The notes beneath the pieces were generated by a model that saw nothing but the letters and a program-made list of their open reading frames with translations, was not told the DNA's origin and searched no databases. A DNA stretch of 44,520 bases from a virus, in the IMG/VR virus record IMGVR_UViG_3300050821_005195, positions 1-44,520 of that record. One strand, 5' to 3'. The number at the start of each line of letters is the position of its first letter. The stretch's first letter is position 1. Shown piece by piece: positions 34,844-40,512 of the stretch. The translations under genes and the position numbers were made by a program.

Positions 34844-35272
34844 CTATCCTTCGACGACCGTGACCAATGGGTCGCTAACTTGTTTCGGAAGGTAGTCGGC
34901 CTTCCGTATTTCTGAAATCTCGGCGAGATGCAAAGCGTGGTCCCGTTTGCCGGTATAGGCTCCGACATAGACCGTTTTGCCATCCATGGCCTGAGCCTCT
35001 TCCCATAGTTCGACTGGAACCAAGAACCACCAGAAGTCAACCTTGAGAGCCTTGTTGAGGCCACGTAAAATGAGCAGGTGTTCGTGACGTGGAATGTACT
35101 TCTTCTCTATCGAGCCATCCGGGAGTTTACGCTCGACGACCTTATCGTCGAGGCGCTTCTTTCGGACCTCGGTGACGACGCCTACCCAAATGTCATCCTT
35201 GCCCATGAGCCACGTCGGGTATCGTGAGGCTAAAGCCTGCTCGGGGGCAGGCATGTCGTGAGTTCGCTTCAT
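34844..35272 (-). CDS. Hypothetical protein, ssDNA/OB-like unknown
   Basis: Encodes 142 residues from ATG 35272 with GGGTGAAG upstream. GTG 35284, inside the late-type word, is an alternative start. Mixed alpha/beta with a Trp-rich core (HLLILRGLNKALKVDFWWFL, VPVELWEEA) and a paired-strand segment (DIWVGVVTEVRKKR). No domain recognised with confidence and no catalytic signature. It is the first gene behind promoter-like copy B4. Confidence 0.5.
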   Translation of the reverse strand: MKRTHDMPAPEQALASRYPTWLMGKDDIWVGVVTEVRKKRLDDKVVERKLPDGSIEKKYIPRHEHLLILRGLNKALKVDFWWFLVPVELWEEAQAMDGKTVYVGAYTGKRDHALHLAEISEIRKADYLPKQVSDPLVTVVEG

Positions 35273-35279
35273 GACTTCA

Positions 35280-35295
35280 CCCACAATAGAACGCC
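35280..35295 (-). promoter_or_regulatory. Late-type promoter-like word, copy B4
   Basis: Minus-strand GGCGTTCTATTGTGGG, only 7 bases before the ATG at 35272. If TCTATT is a -10 box, the transcript would start almost at the start codon. It could drive the fibre block. Confidence 0.58.
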
Positions 35296-35296
35296 G

Positions 35297-35482
35297 TCAA
35301 CGACGCCAGCCTTCGCCGGGAGGCACGCCTTCAGAGTTGCCACCCTTGCACGTGACGCAAGCCTTTTCCATCACCGTCACGGTCTTATCCGTGGCCGGGC
35401 ATCGGCACTGAGCTATGACGGCTCCGCACGAACACTTGATGACGAAGTGGGTGCCGCAGGCGGAGAGAGGATTTGTTTGCAT
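35297..35482 (-). CDS. Small cysteine-rich protein
   Basis: Encodes 61 residues from ATG 35482. Cysteines in CGTHFVIKCSCGAVIAQCRCP, then CVTC near residue 47, could bind one zinc. The KCSCGAVIAQCRCPxxxKTV arrangement resembles short proteins of many phages with unknown role. Its first 70 bases overlap the end of the neighbouring zinc-ribbon gene in another frame. No clear ribosome-binding site is visible, so it may be translated by re-initiation. Confidence 0.6.
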   Translation of the reverse strand: MQTNPLSACGTHFVIKCSCGAVIAQCRCPATDKTVTVMEKACVTCKGGNSEGVPPGEGWRR

Positions 35483-35604
35483 TGGAGACACTCGTATACG
35501 GGCAAATAGACTTTGACGCCACGGACGACCTTGACTTCTTGGACCTCGGAACCGCAATGAGGGCAGCGGAGTCCGGGCACGGCTTGGGGTTCGGGGTCGG
35601 ACAT
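35413..35604 (-). CDS. Small zinc-ribbon protein
   Basis: Encodes 63 residues with CPHC (14-17) and CLQC (38-41), a four-cysteine zinc ribbon, then a Ser/Pro tail. GGGAG precedes ATG 35604. It is the first gene after the noncoding island at 35605-35963 in transcription order. Possible DNA or RNA binding; function unknown. The last 70 bases are shared with the next gene in a different frame. Confidence 0.68.
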   Translation of the reverse strand: MSDPEPQAVPGLRCPHCGSEVQEVKVVRGVKVYLPVYECLQCKQILSPPAAPTSSSSVRAEPS

Positions 35605-35963
35605 GGGTTACTCCCAAAAACTGAAAAAATTTAGGGCGTCAGTCGGCGATTTCGCGCCCGGTTTCGAAAAAGGGGGTGTGGGGGGTGAATTTTAGGATTC
35701 ACGCCCACGACCGCGACCTTAAACCGCGTCATGACCAGCTTCCCATCCCGCAATCGGAGTTAAGTCCTTTGTTATCATTAACAGGTCAGGGTTTGAATGC
35801 GGTGTTCTAACCCACGGTTAGCTCAATGGCGAATGCGAGACGAAGTTTGAGGTCGGGTTATCGCCGCCGACCGAGTTTATGGCTAACGGTCGGCTAACGT
35901 TTGTTGATTCTAAACGGTTTATTCCAGCGTCAGTTCGAGTCAGTGTCATTGATTCAAAAGGGT
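35605..35963. promoter_or_regulatory. 359-base noncoding island with repeats
   Basis: No credible gene on either strand. It contains a G-rich run on the + strand (35676-35694), an inverted repeat TGTTA-TCAT-TAACA near 35770-35783, a tandem GGCTAACG pair (35881-35888 and 35892-35899), a GTCAGT pair (near 35930 and 35940) and an 18-bp imperfect direct repeat described separately. It separates the virion block from the small-gene block, so a regulatory region or replication origin is plausible. Confidence 0.5.
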
Positions 35964-35966
35964 TTA
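35904..35966. repeat. 18-bp imperfect direct repeat
   Basis: TTGATTCTAAACGGTTTA (35904-35921) and TTGATTCAAAAGGGTTTA (35949-35966) match at 16 of 18 positions, start to start 45 bases apart. The second copy runs into the 3' end of the downstream gene. Candidate protein-binding iterons. Confidence 0.65.
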
Positions 35967-36326
35967 CGGATGCTCGCTCAACAGCTTGTCGGCGCTGTCC
36001 ATGACGTGAATTAGTCCCGCCTTTAGCATCCGTTCAAAGTCGGGATGCTCTTCATTCACGTAAGGCGCTGACCCCAAATCCGATTTGGCGCACGGCACAT
36101 AGCGTTCGAGCAAAGCAAAGTTCGTCCAGATAGGATGACCTTTGGACGCGACGTGAGTGCTGTGCGGCTCTTGAACGATAGCCACGACTCGCCATCCCAC
36201 TGACGACAACTGATTGAGTTCATGCAAGTCGCCCATATCAACTTCGAGGGCGACCCACTGTCCTACTTGACGTGACCCACGGCTAGTCCTGACACGAAGC
36301 CTGTCACGAAGCCGACCTTGAACCAT
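35964..36326 (-). CDS. DUF4177-like small protein
   Basis: The core GDLHELNQLSSVGWRVVAIV followed by FALLER has the layout of DUF4177-type proteins (Leu-rich helix, G-W-x-(V/L)-V turn, strand with LxR). The protein is 120 residues if begun at ATG 36326, which overlaps the 3' end of the membrane protein gene by 64 bases. A start at ATG 36241 would cut off the first strand (QWVALEVD), and a longer start at 36347 exists too, so the true start is uncertain. Function unknown. Confidence 0.55.
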   Translation of the reverse strand: MVQGRLRDRLRVRTSRGSRQVGQWVALEVDMGDLHELNQLSSVGWRVVAIVQEPHSTHVASKGHPIWTNFALLERYVPCAKSDLGSAPYVNEEHPDFERMLKAGLIHVMDSADKLLSEHP

Positions 36327-36937
36327 TTCATCTTGCCTTTGCGACAATCCGCTTTGAGGGCTGCAATCTCTTTCTTGTTGGCGTCGTCGGCATCCGCGAT
36401 TTGCTTGTTGAGACCCACGATTTGAGCCTGCAATCCGCCTATCACCTTGTCGTCGTTCGCTAACTCGGTTTGGGTGTCTTTGAGCGTGGCCATCGTAGCT
36501 TGCAAGCTATCCAATGCGTTCACGGTCGCGTGTGCTGCATCTACGTTGGCCACGATGCCGGTAGGCGTCGCTTGGAAGTCCGATGGCGGCAAGTTCACGA
36601 GTTGTGCCCAACGAGAGGCTAAGTCGGGCAACGGCAATGCTTGGTCGCTCTTCTGTTGTTGAACCACGACGACTTGGCGGCTCTTCATCGCGGCATCGAG
36701 GCTTTGACGGTCGGCTGCCACTTGTGCTTGGAGTGCGGCATTCGTCTGAGCCAATGCTTGGTTGTCTTCGACCTGAGTTTGTAACTTCTGTTGAGCGAGT
36801 TGAGCCTTTTGGTCGTCCACGACGGCCACGTGGTCGAAGTACTTCTCACCGAAGTGGAAACACAGCAAGCCTGCCAACACGATGACGATTATCGTGTGGT
36901 GAGCCTTGATGAACGCGATGTAGTTCTCTAACGTCAT
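36263..36937 (-). CDS. Membrane-anchored coiled-coil protein, spanin-like
   Basis: Encodes 224 residues. An N-terminal membrane helix (about 15-31, TIIVIVLAGLLCFHFG) is followed by Gln-rich coiled coil (about 42-90, AQLAQQKLQTQVEDNQALAQ). A second helical stretch (about 150-190) leads to a hydrophobic Gly-rich end (FKVGFVTGFVSGLAVGHVK). An N-terminal anchor plus periplasmic coiled coil recalls inner-membrane spanins, but the length and second hydrophobic end are unusual. It is coupled by ATGA to the gene before it and lies in the same module as the lysozyme. Confidence 0.55.
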   Translation of the reverse strand: MTLENYIAFIKAHHTIIVIVLAGLLCFHFGEKYFDHVAVVDDQKAQLAQQKLQTQVEDNQALAQTNAALQAQVAADRQSLDAAMKSRQVVVVQQQKSDQALPLPDLASRWAQLVNLPPSDFQATPTGIVANVDAAHATVNALDSLQATMATLKDTQTELANDDKVIGGLQAQIVGLNKQIADADDANKKEIAALKADCRKGKMKWFKVGFVTGFVSGLAVGHVK

Positions 36938-37356
36938 ACTTCCGGGTCAAGCGGCTTGATTTGGTCCAAGTCAATCGGCGTGAGCAAGCAACGACCTTGT
37001 TCATCTGGTTCACCGACGACGAAATCCTCTTGAAGGCTTTGATGGAAGATTGGGCATGAGCCGCCATGAGTTTCGCTGCCATCCTCATCGGTGTGGCAAT
37101 GCTCCGGGTCGCAATCGGTGCGGTCAAGCTGACCATCCTCACGCTCACGGGTTCCCATGTTGGTGTCGCCCTTGAACACGTATGGCTTGCCTTCCTTCGC
37201 AAAGTCGGTGGACTCAGCGCCAGTAAAAGCCAGAGTCACGTGACGGGCACAGACCCAACGCATGAGTGGTGCCACGAGTAGCACGGTGTTTTCACCGCAC
37301 TGGTTGCCTTCGACTTCGATGCCGCAACGTCCTTGCGGCGTGTCAATGAAGTTCAT
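36934..37356 (-). CDS. Cysteine/histidine-rich hypothetical protein
   Basis: Encodes 140 residues. Cysteines and histidines cluster at CGIEVEGNQC (11-20), CARH (36-39), CDPEHCHTDEDGSETHGGSC (82-101) and a later C, suggesting one or two metal sites. No known family. Coupled to the membrane coiled-coil gene by ATGA. Confidence 0.6.
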   Translation of the reverse strand: MNFIDTPQGRCGIEVEGNQCGENTVLLVAPLMRWVCARHVTLAFTGAESTDFAKEGKPYVFKGDTNMGTREREDGQLDRTDCDPEHCHTDEDGSETHGGSCPIFHQSLQEDFVVGEPDEQGRCLLTPIDLDQIKPLDPEV

Positions 37357-37360
37357 GTGT

Positions 37361-37627
37361 CTACCAGATTTCGAGAATGCCCAAGACTTCGCGGATGTCC
37401 GAAGGGTGGACGCCAGCGGTCGCCAACTCGATGACGATTTCCTCCCGGCGTGCCTTGCGGCTACCGGCTTCCAGTCCTCGCTTGAATTCGTTGTAGTCGC
37501 CCGCTGACTTGGCGCAGTTCCCCTCTACGGCTACTTGGAATGCCCCGGGAGTCTCCAAAAGGTTGTTCGCAATTTTCTTGGCTTCCACGACCTTGCGTGC
37601 TGCCTTAACCGTATCTTTAATGCTCAT
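37361..37627 (-). CDS. Hypothetical helical protein
   Basis: Encodes 88 residues, predicted helical. The C-terminal part (EIVIELATAGVHPSDIREVL) could form a small HTH or UBA-like bundle. The N-terminus is basic (VKAARKVVEAKK). Closely spaced with both neighbours (4 and 7 bases). No family recognised. Confidence 0.58.
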   Translation of the reverse strand: MSIKDTVKAARKVVEAKKIANNLLETPGAFQVAVEGNCAKSAGDYNEFKRGLEAGSRKARREEIVIELATAGVHPSDIREVLGILEIW

Positions 37628-37634
37628 GGTGTCC

Positions 37635-37925
37635 TCAATCCAAAGTGATTTGTGGCCGCGATGCCGTTATCACGTCGCCGTTGTCGGCTTCGAGCACATG
37701 AGGAGCCTCGACGGTTATCCACATGAATTGGGCGGCGGGTAAAATGCGGGTGAACTTCGTGCCATCCGTCTGGTCGGCGTTAATCAAACCCTTGGTGGCT
37801 ATCTCGTTGGTCAGACGGCGATGGATTTCATCCAACTCTTGCAATGAGTTGCACGGGATAGGCAACTCGCGCTGCTCCATCGTGCGGTTAAACCGCGCTG
37901 CATTGACCTTGAATCTCGCAATCAT
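37635..37925 (-). CDS. Hypothetical protein
   Basis: Encodes 96 residues from ATG 37925 with an AAGGAA site; longer upstream starts lie inside the endonuclease gene. Contains a helix (NSLQELDEIHRRLTNEIATK) and a beta end (AQFMWITVEAPHVLEADNGD). No motif identified. Overlaps the endonuclease gene 3' end by 38 bases. Confidence 0.55.
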   Translation of the reverse strand: MIARFKVNAARFNRTMEQRELPIPCNSLQELDEIHRRLTNEIATKGLINADQTDGTKFTRILPAAQFMWITVEAPHVLEADNGDVITASRPQITLD

Positions 37926-38298
37926 GCTTCGTTCCTTTGAGGTACGCTCTCGCTTGCTCCATGAGTTCGTTTTCCAAGTACCCAACCACAATGTTGCATC
38001 GTTGATGAAGCAGGCCACGAACTTCATTGGTTACATGGTCGTGGTCAACGTGTGCCTTTCGGTAATCCACTGGAAGAGGCTTCCCGCATACTAAACAAAG
38101 ACCTTTTTGCTCTTCGTACATCCGCTTCTTGTCTTCGAGCGTGATGCCGTATGCGTGGCGAAGAGAGTTACTTCTCCGCTCGTCGGTCTTCGTCTGATAC
38201 TGAGCCTTCTGCCGGTCGGCGCACTTCTGGCACAGAACTTTTCCCGGTCTCGCTAAGTTCGGGCAATCGTGACACTTCTTTTGAACCGTTTGATTCAT
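37888..38298 (-). CDS. Endonuclease VII-like (HNH-type) nuclease
   Basis: Encodes 136 residues from ATG 38298. The N-terminal zinc element is CHDC (9-12) and CQKC (23-26). The nuclease core has CLVC (68-71), AHVDHDH (82-88), GLLHQRCN (96-102) and a helical C-terminus (VVGYLENELMEQARAYLKG). This matches the phage recombination endonuclease VII family, which can resolve branched DNA or act as a homing-type nuclease. Its first 131 bases overlap another gene in a different frame, which suggests insertion into that gene's 3' end. Confidence 0.85.
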   Translation of the reverse strand: MNQTVQKKCHDCPNLARPGKVLCQKCADRQKAQYQTKTDERRSNSLRHAYGITLEDKKRMYEEQKGLCLVCGKPLPVDYRKAHVDHDHVTNEVRGLLHQRCNIVVGYLENELMEQARAYLKGTKHDCEIQGQCSAV

Positions 38299-38464
38299 AC
38301 TCTTGCTTCGTGATTCCGTACCGTTGCCCGAACTCGTCATCGCTCAAGAACGTGTAATCCCATTTGATTTGTTGAACGTTGGAGGAACTCGGAAACGGTG
38401 CCGACTTGCCGCCGACCGCCAATCGGTCGCCCGGACCCGCTGCATGGATGGGGTTATCGCTCAT
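38168..38464 (-). CDS. Hypothetical protein overlapping the endonuclease
   Basis: Encodes 98 residues from ATG 38464, one base after the upstream stop. The first 60 residues (IKWDYTFLSDDEFGQRYGIT) look folded; the rest is charged and probably disordered. The last 131 bases lie in the endonuclease reading frame's N-terminal region, so this tail may be a by-product of an insertion. Function unknown. Confidence 0.5.
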   Translation of the reverse strand: MSDNPIHAAGPGDRLAVGGKSAPFPSSSNVQQIKWDYTFLSDDEFGQRYGITKQEYESNGSKEVSRLPELSETGKSSVPEVRRPAEGSVSDEDRRAEK

Positions 38465-38465
38465 G

Positions 38466-38816
38466 TTAAGCCTGTGGAGCCTCGGGAGCCGGGGCCGGTG
38501 TGGATTCCGAAAAGACTTGGGGTCCGGCTTGTTGAGCCTCGGGTGTGGGTGCCGGAGCCTCGGCGGGCTTGGGCTGCTCGATGACGACGAACTTCGTGAA
38601 GTCACGGCTGATGCCCCATACCTTGGGGTCGAGTCCTGCCTCGGTGAGAAGCTGGAGCACGTATTCCGTGATGGCTTCGTGGTGAGCCTTGACGATTTGG
38701 TTCCCGGCTGTGACCGCCGCTTGGCACGAGGCAATAGCCGTGGCTCGGTTGATGACGAGCAAACGCAAGGTGCTCTGGTGTGAGGGGGAAAGGGTGAGGG
38801 CTTTGTTCTTCGCCAT
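38466..38816 (-). CDS. Hypothetical protein with Pro/Ala tail
   Basis: Encodes 116 residues with a strong GGGAGGAGA site before ATG 38816. The helical N-terminal two thirds (INRATAIASCQAAVTAGNQI, then AITEYVLQLLTEAGLDPKVW) precede FTKFVVIEQP and a Pro/Ala/Glu tail. The promoter-like element A1 (38833-38847) lies just upstream, so it may head a transcript. No family recognised. Confidence 0.6.
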   Translation of the reverse strand: MAKNKALTLSPSHQSTLRLLVINRATAIASCQAAVTAGNQIVKAHHEAITEYVLQLLTEAGLDPKVWGISRDFTKFVVIEQPKPAEAPAPTPEAQQAGPQVFSESTPAPAPEAPQA

Positions 38817-38832
38817 TTGATTCTCCTCCCGA

Positions 38833-38847
38833 ATAGTACTGAGATTT
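38833..38847 (-). promoter_or_regulatory. Promoter-like element A1 (TCAGTACTAT family)
   Basis: Minus-strand AAATCTCAGTACTAT with a possible -10 TACTAT. TTGACC lies 19 bases upstream, giving a plausible if loosely spaced promoter. It ends 17 bases before the start of the 116-residue gene. A 15-base identical word is at A2. Confidence 0.6.
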
Positions 38848-39122
38848 TATTCTTCAGGGTCAATGATTCTGTCGAGTTCGGAATCGAGTTGTTCCCGGGC
38901 GAGGAGTTCGGCGGCGTCTTGAAGGCTGATGTGGAACCAAACCTTGCCATCGTGGGTGACTTCGATGCGGGTATCCGGGGTCACGGATAGGGGTCCAAGT
39001 ATCGGGTCTTTGACCATGAGACGGCGTACCTCGACTGGTATCTGAACCACTTGGGGAATGTATTGGGTTTCCCGAAGCATCATCACGGGAGCCTCGGAGC
39101 CTTCGACACGGAGTCTAAGCAT
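38847..39122 (-). CDS. Hypothetical beta-rich protein
   Basis: Encodes 91 residues from ATG 39122, overlapping the lysozyme stop by 8 bases; longer starts lie inside the lysozyme frame. Short strands (MLRETQYIPQVVQIPVEVRR, then TRIEVTHDGKVWFHIS) and a C-terminal acidic helix (LAREQLDSELDRIIDPEE). Its position directly after the lysozyme could hint at a lysis role, but nothing in the sequence shows it. Confidence 0.55.
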   Translation of the reverse strand: MLRLRVEGSEAPVMMLRETQYIPQVVQIPVEVRRLMVKDPILGPLSVTPDTRIEVTHDGKVWFHISLQDAAELLAREQLDSELDRIIDPEE

Positions 39123-39540
39123 TGAACTCCTCTTGCTCGGCGACGCGACGGCGGAGTAGTCCAGCCACGACTTGGCCTCCAGCGTGGTCCCATTTTTGGA
39201 ATTCGTTCGCGGCATTGGCGAAGTCGCCTTGATTCACGAGCGCCAATAGCTGGCTATGCTCGAACGAGCCGGAGCCTAAATTGAACGTGAAATCTACCAA
39301 GGCATCGAACTCGTTTTGTGTCAACGGAACCTTGACCATGGCGTCCACGACTCGGGTCGCCCATTGAATGTCCTCTTGGAGCCAAGCCTCGGCTTGGGAC
39401 TGAGTGCAAGTGTCACCCGGCTGGACGCCGAGCGTGTGCCCGTAACCTATCGTCCAGCGACCAACTTGGTCTTGGTAAGCGGCGAGGCGGACGCCCTCGA
39501 ATTGTTCGGTTAGTTGGAGACCTGTGCGGGAATAGTTCAT
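39115..39540 (-). CDS. Endolysin, GH24 lysozyme
   Basis: Encodes 141 residues, phage muramidase. The catalytic triad typical of the family is present: E15 (QFEG), D24 (AYQDQVG) and T30 (WTIGYGHT). ALVDFTFNLGSGSF (about 79-92) is the second conserved block, and GLLRRRVAEQEEF ends the domain. No signal peptide or membrane helix, so it should accumulate in the cytoplasm and need a holin. Coupled by ATGA to the KTSC gene before it. Confidence 0.95.
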   Translation of the reverse strand: MNYSRTGLQLTEQFEGVRLAAYQDQVGRWTIGYGHTLGVQPGDTCTQSQAEAWLQEDIQWATRVVDAMVKVPLTQNEFDALVDFTFNLGSGSFEHSQLLALVNQGDFANAANEFQKWDHAGGQVVAGLLRRRVAEQEEFNA

Positions 39541-39749
39541 CTGATTTTGATTCCTTGGTAGTGGGGGCGAATATAGTGGTTGAAGTAGGAACCCTTAGAG
39601 GCGGCGAGCAAGAGACCGTGGTAAGCCAAGGAAGGCACGCGAATGTACTGGTAGGCGGTGCCATCGGCGAACTCGACGACGAGCACACGCGAAGGCTCGT
39701 CGTAGCTTGCCGAGGTCATGCTTTTGGAGTTGAAGGCTTGGCGTTCCAT
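39537..39749 (-). CDS. KTSC-domain protein
   Basis: Encodes 70 residues, almost exactly one KTSC domain: NSKSMTSASYDEPSRVLVVE, then GTAYQYIRVP, then AASKGSYFNHYIRPHY. ATG 39749 directly follows the late-type word B5 with no ribosome-binding site, so the message may be leaderless. A longer upstream start would place the word inside the coding region. The role of KTSC domains is unclear; they occur fused to synthetases and alone in phages. Confidence 0.8.
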   Translation of the reverse strand: MERQAFNSKSMTSASYDEPSRVLVVEFADGTAYQYIRVPSLAYHGLLLAASKGSYFNHYIRPHYQGIKIR

Positions 39750-39764
39750 GCACAATAGAACGCC
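39749..39764 (-). promoter_or_regulatory. Late-type promoter-like word, copy B5
   Basis: Minus-strand GGCGTTCTATTGTGCA, touching the ATG of the KTSC gene (the last bases form its start). A GC-rich 8-bp hairpin (39769-39789) lies immediately upstream. It would drive the KTSC and lysozyme genes. Confidence 0.6.
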
Positions 39765-39768
39765 GAGA

Positions 39769-39789
39769 GGGGCGGAGGACTTCCGCCCC
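39769..39789 (-). terminator. GC-rich hairpin before the lysis genes
   Basis: GGGGCGGA (39769-39776) pairs with TCCGCCCC (39782-39789) around a 5-base loop. On the minus strand it is followed by TCTCGGCGTTCTATT, only mildly U-rich. It probably ends incoming transcription just before promoter-like copy B5. Confidence 0.55.
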
Positions 39790-39844
39790 AACGGTCTAAT
39801 CACCAATGAAGTCAGTTTTCCACGACTGAATCGTTAGCTTTGAG

Positions 39845-39859
39845 ATAGTACTGAGATTT
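39845..39859 (-). promoter_or_regulatory. Promoter-like element A2 (TCAGTACTAT family)
   Basis: Minus-strand AAATCTCAGTACTAT, identical over 15 bases to A1, in the gap between the HTH gene and the KTSC gene. TACTAT fits a -10 box; I see no -35 box. Confidence 0.55.
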
Positions 39860-39868
39860 GAAGGAAGG

Positions 39869-39903
39869 ACCGGACGGAAAGGTGTTGCGCCCCGCCGTCC
39901 GGT
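39869..39903 (-). terminator. Terminator-like hairpin after the HTH gene
   Basis: A perfect 9-bp inverted repeat ACCGGACGG/CCGTCCGGT with a 17-base loop lies 31 bases past the HTH gene stop. On the minus strand CCTTCCTTC follows, a weak pyrimidine run. Likely ends that transcript. Confidence 0.55.
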
Positions 39904-39934
39904 ATCGGAGAAAGTGTTGAGCAATCCCGATTGC

Positions 39935-40111
39935 TTATATTACTGAGGTTTTGCGGCGCACACCCCAATAAGTCGTGTACAACGCTTTCACGACCGTGGG
40001 ATGCAAGCCCGTCATCGCCGCTACCTTGGCGATGCCGAGTCCAATCGAGATGAGGCGAAGCGCCTCTTCTCTCTTGGCGAGTTCTACTTCTTGTTCGTCG
40101 TCGTAGTTCAT
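39935..40111 (-). CDS. Small HTH protein, putative regulator
   Basis: Encodes 58 residues from ATG 40111, chosen for its strong GGAGGG site; ATG 40147 would add 12 residues. REEALRLISIGLGIAKVAAM and TGLHPTVVKALY form a helix-turn-helix of the homeodomain-like/transposase kind. It ends in a basic tail. Together with the sigma-like genes it is one of few visible DNA-binding regulators in the phage. It may control the right-hand module. Confidence 0.68.
   Translation of the reverse strand: MNYDDEQEVELAKREEALRLISIGLGIAKVAAMTGLHPTVVKALYTTYWGVRRKTSVI
39937..39951 (-). promoter_or_regulatory. Promoter-like element A3 (TCAGTAATAT)
   Basis: Minus-strand AAACCTCAGTAATAT overlaps the last codons of the HTH gene. 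It shares TCAGTA-TAT with A1, A2 and A4; TAATAT is a good -10. A chance match inside coding sequence cannot be excluded. Confidence 0.4.
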
Positions 40112-40143
40112 GAGTAGACCCTCCATGGGTCTACTGGTGGGTT

Positions 40144-40512
40144 TCATAGTCGGATTTCTTCCGCGTTACCGAAGATGTTCGGCACGGGATTGACCTCGGC
40201 CCACAACCAAGACATCCATTCCGACGAGCCTGTATCATCCCACCGCAAAGACCGACGCTCGACGAAGCCCGCCAAATCCAATTCTTTTTCGCAAATGAGA
40301 TGGCAATAGAGGCTGCAAATCCCATCGGGGTTTTTAAGTCCGCGTTTGTCGCCGGTAGGAGACTTGAATCTCATCTCGTTCCAAATCGCTTTCACGCTGT
40401 AGCGGGGCAAGCCGAGGCTCTTGTAGTGACGGAGACAAGCGACCATCTCCGTGTAGGCTTGGGGATGGGCACGGTGGTACTCGATGAATTTCAAGAAGGT
40501 TTCGCGGTTCAT
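40144..40512 (-). CDS. Conserved phage/plasmid protein of unknown function
   Basis: Encodes 122 residues from ATG 40512 (ATGA overlap with the previous gene). FLKFIEYHRAHPQAYTEMVA, then YSVKAIWNEMRF, then the segment ending in YCHLICEKELDLAGFVERR follow the pattern of a family found in many phages and genomic islands (H-x-x-NP-x-V-Y, YS-x-x-x-I, YARL). It is helical and suspected to be DNA-related, but no function is established that I can name. Confidence 0.68.
   Translation of the reverse strand: MNRETFLKFIEYHRAHPQAYTEMVACLRHYKSLGLPRYSVKAIWNEMRFKSPTGDKRGLKNPDGICSLYCHLICEKELDLAGFVERRSLRWDDTGSSEWMSWLWAEVNPVPNIFGNAEEIRL

Noticed and set aside
35811-35880. tRNA-like stretch (GGTTAGCTCAATGG resembling a D arm)
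   Set aside because: No matching acceptor stem, anticodon stem or TTCGAAT-type T loop could be fitted.
38465-38950. Long upstream extension of the 98-residue gene
   Set aside because: Low-complexity Pro/Ser/Arg translation out of frame with a well-supported gene; ATG 38464 is the natural start.
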